Shown here: positions 57,201 through 64,000 of the stretch, in pieces | How positions within the stretch are numbered: position 1 is the stretch's first letter | How the letters are laid out: each line of letters opens with the position of its first letter | Source: Strigops habroptila | Taxonomy: Eukaryota > Chordata > Aves > Psittaciformes > Psittacidae | Direction: 5' to 3' | Assembly: GCF_004027225.2 (NCBI RefSeq) | Contig: NC_044283.2 | Location: 12,480,992 to 12,544,991, forward strand | DNA: 64,000 nucleotides | Translations under genes and position numbers: made by a program | Notes under the pieces: model-generated | Told to the model about the DNA's origin: nothing | The model's database searches: none | The model's input: only the letters and a program-made list of their open reading frames with translations

Positions 57201-58649
57201 GCTTAACTTCTGCAAATATGAATTCAGAGGTCATATTGCAGGCTATAATGGTGGGAAAGTGACCTGGTTTTAATATTCTTATTTATCAGTTCTTTTCGGT
57301 AAAAGGCATTTTCAGTAAAATGCAGAGAGATTGAAAGCAGAAGGCAGTATCTTTTTGCATGTTTGTATTGCCTGATGAAAAAGTTCCAAAATGATATCAA
57401 ACTATTCAGGGGTTTCAGCTACCTTCCTCTACTAGTTTGCTACTCGGATATAAACTCCTTATTCAAAATAATGGTCTTCATAAGTGTCTGTGTGATTGCC
57501 TAACGGTATATGACAATACCCCCAAATAGTGAAAGGTGTTACTAGCCAAATTCTGCTTCTGGCCGTTTAAATTGACTTGTCATTGTTTGGTGATCCAGAA
57601 GAGGGAGCTACCTCACAAATTTCTGGCTGGTTTGAACTTAACAGTGTCTCCTTTTAAACCTCATGGATTTTGTTTGGGTTTTTTTGGAAGACTGAGTCCA
57701 GAGATTTCATGTGATGCCTTTTTGGTCCCTCACTTCAGAGTTTGCTGATTTCTAAGGACATCCCTACAGTCTTAGTTCTTTAATTTCCTTCACCTTCCCG
57801 TATCAGTTCAGTGTTTGTCTTTAAACATTGCATTTGTGTAATGCCCTAAAACCTTTGGTAGATACAATGATTGCAGTCCTTTTATTGAATCTGCCCAGTC
57901 GTTTTCATCAGAGGTGTTTCAGACCAGCATGCCATTCATGTTTATGGACATCTTCTGTAGTATGCAGGAAGAACTTTGTGGTTGCTGGCCTTCCTCAGTG
58001 CAGCTCCATCTGAGACAGCGGTGGCCTATGGGCCATTGGGCTGGTTTTTTTCTGAGTAAGGAGTGTGTCTTCTGTCCCAGTAAGTGGATATAGATAGTAT
58101 TGTGAAAATAGCAATATATAAGTAAAATAGGTAAACTGTTGTGCACACTGCAGTGTGCACTCTCTCTTAGTACTGCAGTGCAACTTATGGTGGGTTAATA
58201 CATCATTTATGAACTATAAAAGTAAAGGACCATGAGGTACTGGGAGCAGGCATTACAATATGTATTTATTAAGACTTGTACTGATAGTCAGGAAGGAAAC
58301 CAGGCTTTTCTGGGCATATTTTAAGGTGGATGATTTAGCTAGGTTCCAGTATTTGTTGGATGGTGAAACTCAAGATTTCTACCTGCTATAATGATAAATC
58401 TTGTCAAAGCTATCATCCCTCCAGGTTCATTGTTGATCACTTTCTGTTAAGAACTGATGCAGTGATGTGACTTTATTTCCTAAGGTAATCAGAGTACTGA
58501 GAAACAGGTCAATCTTTTTTTCAACTGAATGTGTTCCCTGGTTTTTGTCATTAAGAGCTAAGGAGGATGCTCTTAATACTATGAAGCTTGTCTTTGTTTT
58601 TTGTCAAGAAGAGTGACTGTGCTGTTTATTTTTTAAGCATTTCATGTGA
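51218..58649 (+). other. Presumed PPP2R2C intron 1, first part
   Basis: About 7.4 kb after the donor at 51218. No further B55 exon (ADIISTVEFN segment) was found. AT-rich, with few repeats. At 56219-56537 both strands are open for about 90-105 codons, but I recognise neither product. Confidence 0.5.
58141..58160. repeat. Perfect 20-bp palindrome
   Basis: GTGCACACTGCAGTGTGCAC is its own reverse complement over all 20 bases. It could be a binding site for a dimeric factor or chance; symmetry stops exactly at both ends. Confidence 0.85.
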
Positions 58650-58770
58650 ATTTTGAAGTGCTGGAGTGTGTCCAAAGAAGGACAATGAAACTGGAAAGGG
58701 TCTAGAGCACAAGTTTTATGAGGAGCAGCTGAGGGAACTGGATTGTTTAGCCTGGAGAAAAGAGGTAAAT
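58650..58770 (+). mobile_element. CR1 internal fragment
   Basis: The plus strand reads gctggagtgtgtccaaagaa, then agcagctgagggaactgg and tagcctggagaaaagagg. These are decayed forms of a conserved CR1 ORF2 segment. About 120 bp, truncated on both sides, so an old insertion. Confidence 0.75.
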
Positions 58771-61700
58771 AAATAAATACTGTTTGTTTTATATACATAA
58801 TATTTTGCACATGTGTGATCCATGGCTATTGTAGTTCGAACATAGAATACTTAAAATTGTTTGTATGTTCTTAAAACTCATGACCTATTTATATGTTTTT
58901 AAGTTTTCCTTCAAATACAATTTCTTTCCAGAATGCATACGTTGCCCAGATGTCCTGGCTGTGTTTATTTACAAGCACATTTTATAGAGGCTCATGTCAC
59001 AGCGAACAGAGTTGACAGTTGGGCTGATTGCAGGAATATGCAAAACGTTAACCTCATAAATCTTTCTCCACCTGTCATCTTGTGTAATTTTTACAAACTA
59101 TTCAGAAGTATGATGCAAGAGACAGTTCCATTATTTTAGGTGGATCCGTTTTGGTATTGCACTTAAATGATATATTCAATTCAGAGACAATTACGTCTAG
59201 ACACTAACAGGGGCCATTGATTTGACATTCTATTCATAGAAAGGGCATGTGTCATTCAAAAGGGAGTTGTAAAACTATTTAGCACAGTTAGTGATGAGCC
59301 TTTCATTTCAAACAACTACCATAGGTAATTACCATATTTAGTAGAGTCTTCTTGGAATCCTGAAACAAAAATAGCCCCCAATTTTTTTTGGAGAGATGAA
59401 TTCTATGAATATTCCTTCTCTTTATACACAGAATAAACTCCTGTCTTATGACTAGGCTCAAAGATGCAAAGTAGAAGCGTTATTCTTGCAAGACTTAATG
59501 GTTTCTTGTTAGATCTGTCTTACTGAGTAATCTTCATGATCTCTGAAATTTATAGTACAGGTTGTTCTTTGTCGGTATCTGCTTTTGTCCATCAGGTAAC
59601 TCTCATTTTTGAAGGTTCTCTGATAAGCTCTTGTGTATATATATGTATATACATGTGTGTATATAAAGTATTATAAACTTTGCTTTGAAATTGAATGTCT
59701 ATTCTGGAAATAGACCATGTTTCAGATTTTGTTTATTTGCAAGAAGCCCGAACTTGGGAGTCCTTCATAATGACATGGAAAGTAGATATAATCAATTTAA
59801 AACAAGAATGAGCTCACAGTTTAAGAATTCTTATTTTTTATGCAGTGCAACTTGAAAAATTCAAACTGTGGGTTTTTTTCCTTGAGGTTTTTCTTGGGAA
59901 CAGACTTCTTTTTTTGTTTGATTCTTCAGCTCAGCAAGCTGTTACTTTCAGTGCATGCTGCCTCCTCTATTCTAAACCAGGAAAGCACAGCGGTAATTTC
60001 ACTTGGACTCCTTTTCCTGGGTTTCTTGGAGATTTTGCTGCATAAGAACACTTGTCCTAGTGGAACGTCCGCCTTTTCTATGTGGATGCTAAGGAGACCT
60101 CGCTAGTCTGCGAGGAGCATTGAGAGTGTAGCTCTGCATTGGTGTTTCTTCAGAAGGGTGCCGCAGCGCCTCAGGAACTTTGTGACTTCTGTTGCTTTTT
60201 GATTTCCCTCCTTCTTCATGCTCCTCCACTGTACCTAAAGACCCTATGTCAAATGCAATACCTGTGTTGACTTTTCTGGAAGTAGCACCTGTGCAATGCA
60301 ATCTATTTCAATTTAAAAATACTGCAATATTAACTTGGTATTTCAGATTACTAATCTAACGATTTTAGAGGCATAATCGTTCACTGACAATTCCAAAAAT
60401 ATACAGAGGTGTGTTAAAGAACTTGACTTCTGTTTTCCTGATGATGTCAAAACAGAAAATGAACTAGTGGGGAAATACTAAAAAGAGTATTTTGGGTCAA
60501 GGAAACTGACCTCAAAGTTTGAGCTTCCTGATTCTACCATGAGACGAATCACCTCTGCTAAAGAACATCTCTAGTAGCAGTAAGTCTCTCTCCTATGCTG
60601 AGGTGAGTCTGTAGCAGTTTGTGATCTAAATGACACATCAAATATCTATCCTCAATACTCCTATGGCAGAAATCACTTCCTTTTACTGCGTGTTTAAAGT
60701 ACCCAGAGCAATGCCTGTGCGGACTGGGGCTGGGCAGCGCTGGCTCTGGCAGCCCTGTCACACCTGAGAAGCACACTCACTTACTAAGAAGCTGCAAAGC
60801 ATCTGACATTTGTGTGTGTATATATATATCCTCTCATCAAATGCCTGGAAGAAAGCATGTGCTCAAACCCAGTGGTTAAAAAGTTGAATAAAAAAAGGAA
60901 GATTGCAAACCCCAGACCTCTAATGACATCATTTGTCCTGGTTTTGGCATACTACTGTTTCTGTAGGTACACTGACACATTTCACTTGCAGGTTTTATGT
61001 GGTTCTCTTTTGCTTCTTGTGTGCACTAGTGTGAGAATAATTAGAGCTCTGTACTTTTGCAGACATGGAGTTGTGTGTTGTTTCTTTGGAAAGAATAGCT
61101 AAATAGGTAACCATCCATATAGGTTCCTTTTCCCTTTTTGTGGAAAAAACCAGCAAACGCTTACCTATGTTAATGTAACATTTGAGTTCAGATGATAGCA
61201 CAAGTCAAGGAATTCAAAGATATAGTTCCCACAGCAACCATATTTCAACCTCATTGCTGTGAAAGCACAAAAGCCCACACCAAATACGATGCACAATACT
61301 GTGTATATGCAAGTGTGTGAGATACTGTTGCTAGGAAAGCCATAAATTGTAATTTCCAGAGGTATTTAGATTCACATTTTATATCTATTATTATTTGTAT
61401 CTTATTGAAACAGTGCAGTAATGAAAAACTGAGGGAAAGAGGCCACTTGGATCAGTGTATCTTTTTGCTTTCTTGTAATGTACAGACAATAGATTGTATT
61501 ACTCTCTCTGCTTTTTTGTTGGGTTTCCCTTTATTTCTAAGTGAGTAGTATTGAATGTGAAATATAATCTGGCATGCTTCCTTTATCTGATTCTATTTTT
61601 GTCTTTGTATAGCCCCATTCCTGAACTGCAGCTAACGAGGTCTGTTCGTTTGCCTACCAAGGATAAATAAACCAGATACTTATCCGCATGGAGTCATACA

Positions 61701-64000
61701 TCTTGTTTTTCAACTGCATCCATAGCTTAAGGTTCCATTATAAAAGATCACAGAGCATATGGAATATGTTTCTTTTCAATATCTATTAGATTCTTTTGGT
61801 TTCTTTGTTTGCCAGCTAAGTCTGCCAATTCCTTGATTTGGTCCTGTTCGACATGTTTCATTATTATCACAGTGAAGAGGTGGAAGTGTCCTTGTTTTGA
61901 AATGAGAAATATGTAAATATTTCAACTGTGGTACTTACTTGGCACAGAAAATGTTTCGTAAGTAATATTTACAGCTTTCCAGAAGTTGGTTGCCTGAACT
62001 ATCTATATGATATGTTTCTTAACATTTCAGATCTGGCCAGTGAGGAGAGAGACTATGATGTTTGAAGATTGGTATATTAAGTCCCACTGCCATGGGTGAT
62101 TGTTTTATCTGTAGGCTGGATTGAGCATTCATGATTATTTAAAAGAAAAAATCCTTTTGACTCTGCCATATGCTAATATCTCATAATTTATTTGAAAAAT
62201 CCCAGTGTAACTGTATCTTACCAGTCATTGGGGAAAAAAAATGAAGTGACACGGGATAAGGAAGGTTAAACATAAGAATTTCTCTTCAGTAAACTACAAA
62301 ACATTTAATTTGGACTTCATCAAGTTTCTACTGGATTGATTTTTCTCAGCCTTCCCTTGCATCTTAGCCTGCAATATGAGCCCTTTCATGGGCAGTCTGG
62401 GCAGAGCTGAAAGACTGATTGGATGTGAAAATGTTCTTGGGAAATCTTTGGATCCTGCCCTTCCCAGATAGTTAGGTAATCTGCTCTAGGAAGCCTGTTC
62501 TGACAGTGCCTGTTATCTCTCCTAGGCAGAGTTCTATAGGGATCATCACAGCCAACCTCAAAGCCCGGGTTGGGGGAATTCACTCTGCAGTCCACCACCT
62601 TCCCAGAACTTGTATTGTTCTGTTTCATTTTGCTCAAAAGCCAGTTATGAACTGCACACATATTGTTGAACATGTGTTTAAAATTGAGTTGTTTATATGA
62701 AATGCAAGTTTCCTTATGTAAGAATTTATAAACTGAAGTTGGAACTCCATCTGAAAATTAAACCAAAACATTCCCAGTGGCTCAACAATTTGTTAATAGA
62801 TAAATGCAGAAAAATTGCTTAAATTCTGGCTGCCATCTGATCAAAAGTTGGTTTAGTCTTGCCACAGACACACTACTATTTGAGTTTTATGAAAGGAGGA
62901 AGGGGACTGGGATTTGTGAATCACGAGAATTCTTCAAGGAGCTGACAGAGTGCTGGAATTTGGGTGGGATCCTGGGTGAAACCCAAAGATTCATAAGGCT
63001 GTATGTACTGCTGAAATAAGACCCCCTTCAGTATGGCGAATCCCTAGGATGTGGGTTTTGCATAAGGACTGTGTTGTGGTTGTGAGCTTGCATCGACATC
63101 CTGATGACATTTCTTGCTCCAGTGTATCTAGCCAATATTTTGGGCCTTTCCTAAAGTGTGAGTAGTTACAAAGACATGTCTTTATTTTCTTCTGTTTATC
63201 CTCTTACACCTAGTAGTTGTGGTGTTAGTGTTTGAACTGAAATAAGGGCAAACTTCAGTGGAAACCAAGAACTGCATAGGGATGATTAGAGGTAACTGGA
63301 AAACAGTAAAACATTCCACTTGAAATTGAGCTATTGCTAGTAAATAGTAGTACATAAATAGACACAGGGTCTAGAAAACACCAAGTTGACATTCATGTTT
63401 CATTACAAGTTGATTAATAACTGTTGCTGGCCGATTTGCTGCAGCAATATGCTGTTATTTTATGTATTTAATCACTCTGCTTTTAGGCCTGGGGAAGTCA
63501 AATGCACAGTCGATACTGTCAGGGATCGCTGGTGATCTTGGTGACCTCATCTTGTTTCGAGGTGTTGGGGATGCTGTGGGAGAGAATGGCTGAGCGGGTG
63601 TCACAAAATGAGGTGCTTTCTGTACAGTGGCAGAAGTTCCTGGTGTTTTAAACAGGGTCATAGTTACAACAGTTCCTGCCATCAGAGGAGAAAGTTGGCA
63701 TAACTCTACTAATGTATGTATTTTTCCTCATGTATGTATCTTCCCCTGTGCACATACGGCCTCAGAGATGAGGATTTCCTAGCGGAACATCGGACTTTGA
63801 TGGAAGTGGATGGTCATGTCACCTCACAGTTCTCAGTGGAGAGGAAAATCTTCCTCAGTGGGATTAAAACCATCTGCTCATGTCATGGGCTGTTAGGTGT
63901 GAGATATGATTTGACTTTAATTTGTTAGTTGCCATTAGTGGATGGAGGGTTGGTGTGCAGAATACAGTGTCCCATCTGTTAGGGATTTTTGTCATTTCTA
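58771..64000 (+). other. Presumed PPP2R2C intron 1, second part
   Basis: No confirmed exon. It contains a TATATG/TGTATA simple repeat (about 59631-59667), minus-strand coding-like stretches at 60089-60301 and 63455-63715, and an exon-like segment with a good acceptor at 62031 (acatttcag) on plus. The intron continues past the window edge. Confidence 0.45.
63455..63715 (-). pseudogene. Unrecognised coding-like segment, possibly a processed pseudogene piece
   Basis: The minus strand is open for over 80 codons and has protein-like composition: proline/serine-rich with motifs SPTASPTPRNK and SPRSPAIPDSIDCAFDFPRP, and several retained CpGs. The frame extends upstream of its first ATG (LVELCQLSPL). 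No family is recognised and no convincing donor or acceptor frames it. Confidence 0.3.

Overview
The window is vertebrate, and almost certainly avian, nuclear DNA. It has split genes with GT-AG introns, two CpG islands, several 5'-truncated CR1 LINEs whose tails carry the bird-type ATTCTATGATTCTATGA-like end, and an endogenous retrovirus plus a second LTR of a kind common in birds. The species cannot be named from the sequence. I see no bacterial, phage or CRISPR content.

Layout. (1) About 1.7-9.2 kb, minus strand: a small membrane receptor gene. The signal peptide, single IgV domain and transmembrane segment are clear. The cytoplasmic exons are my reconstruction; all six exons join in phase to give 251 residues ending in a tyrosine motif. 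It most resembles the CD28/TMIGD2 (CD28H) group, with NKp30 as an alternative. (2) About 9.9-11.0 kb: two CR1 pieces sharing an 80-bp, 79-identical segment. (3) 14.13-47.25 kb, minus strand: a complete 19-exon MAN2B2 gene (GH38 alpha-mannosidase, lysosomal or secreted). Every junction was phased by hand, giving 3048 nt and 1015 aa, starting in a CpG island near 47.2 kb. Its stop codon lies inside the AATAAA poly(A) signal. Introns carry a gutted class II (ERVK-like) provirus at 21.58-24.75 kb, a second deleted LTR at 29.72-30.15 kb and a CR1 at 33.46 kb. (4) 50.4-51.3 kb: a second CpG island, plus strand, holding an 81-nt exon whose product aligns without gaps to the N-terminal WC segment of PP2A B55 subunits. 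Together with the known PPP2R2C/MAN2B2 head-to-head arrangement, it is best read as a 5' exon of PPP2R2C; the rest of that gene lies beyond the right edge. (5) 51.2-64 kb: presumed first intron of PPP2R2C, mostly unremarkable, with CR1 pieces and a few unexplained coding-like stretches.

Functionally this is a conserved, divergently transcribed gene pair (a lysosomal glycosidase and a brain-type phosphatase regulator) flanked by an immune-type receptor gene. The points most worth a second look are the receptor, the stop/poly(A) overlap in MAN2B2, an in-frame candidate cassette exon in MAN2B2 intron 2, and the A/D-type N-terminal exon of PPP2R2C.
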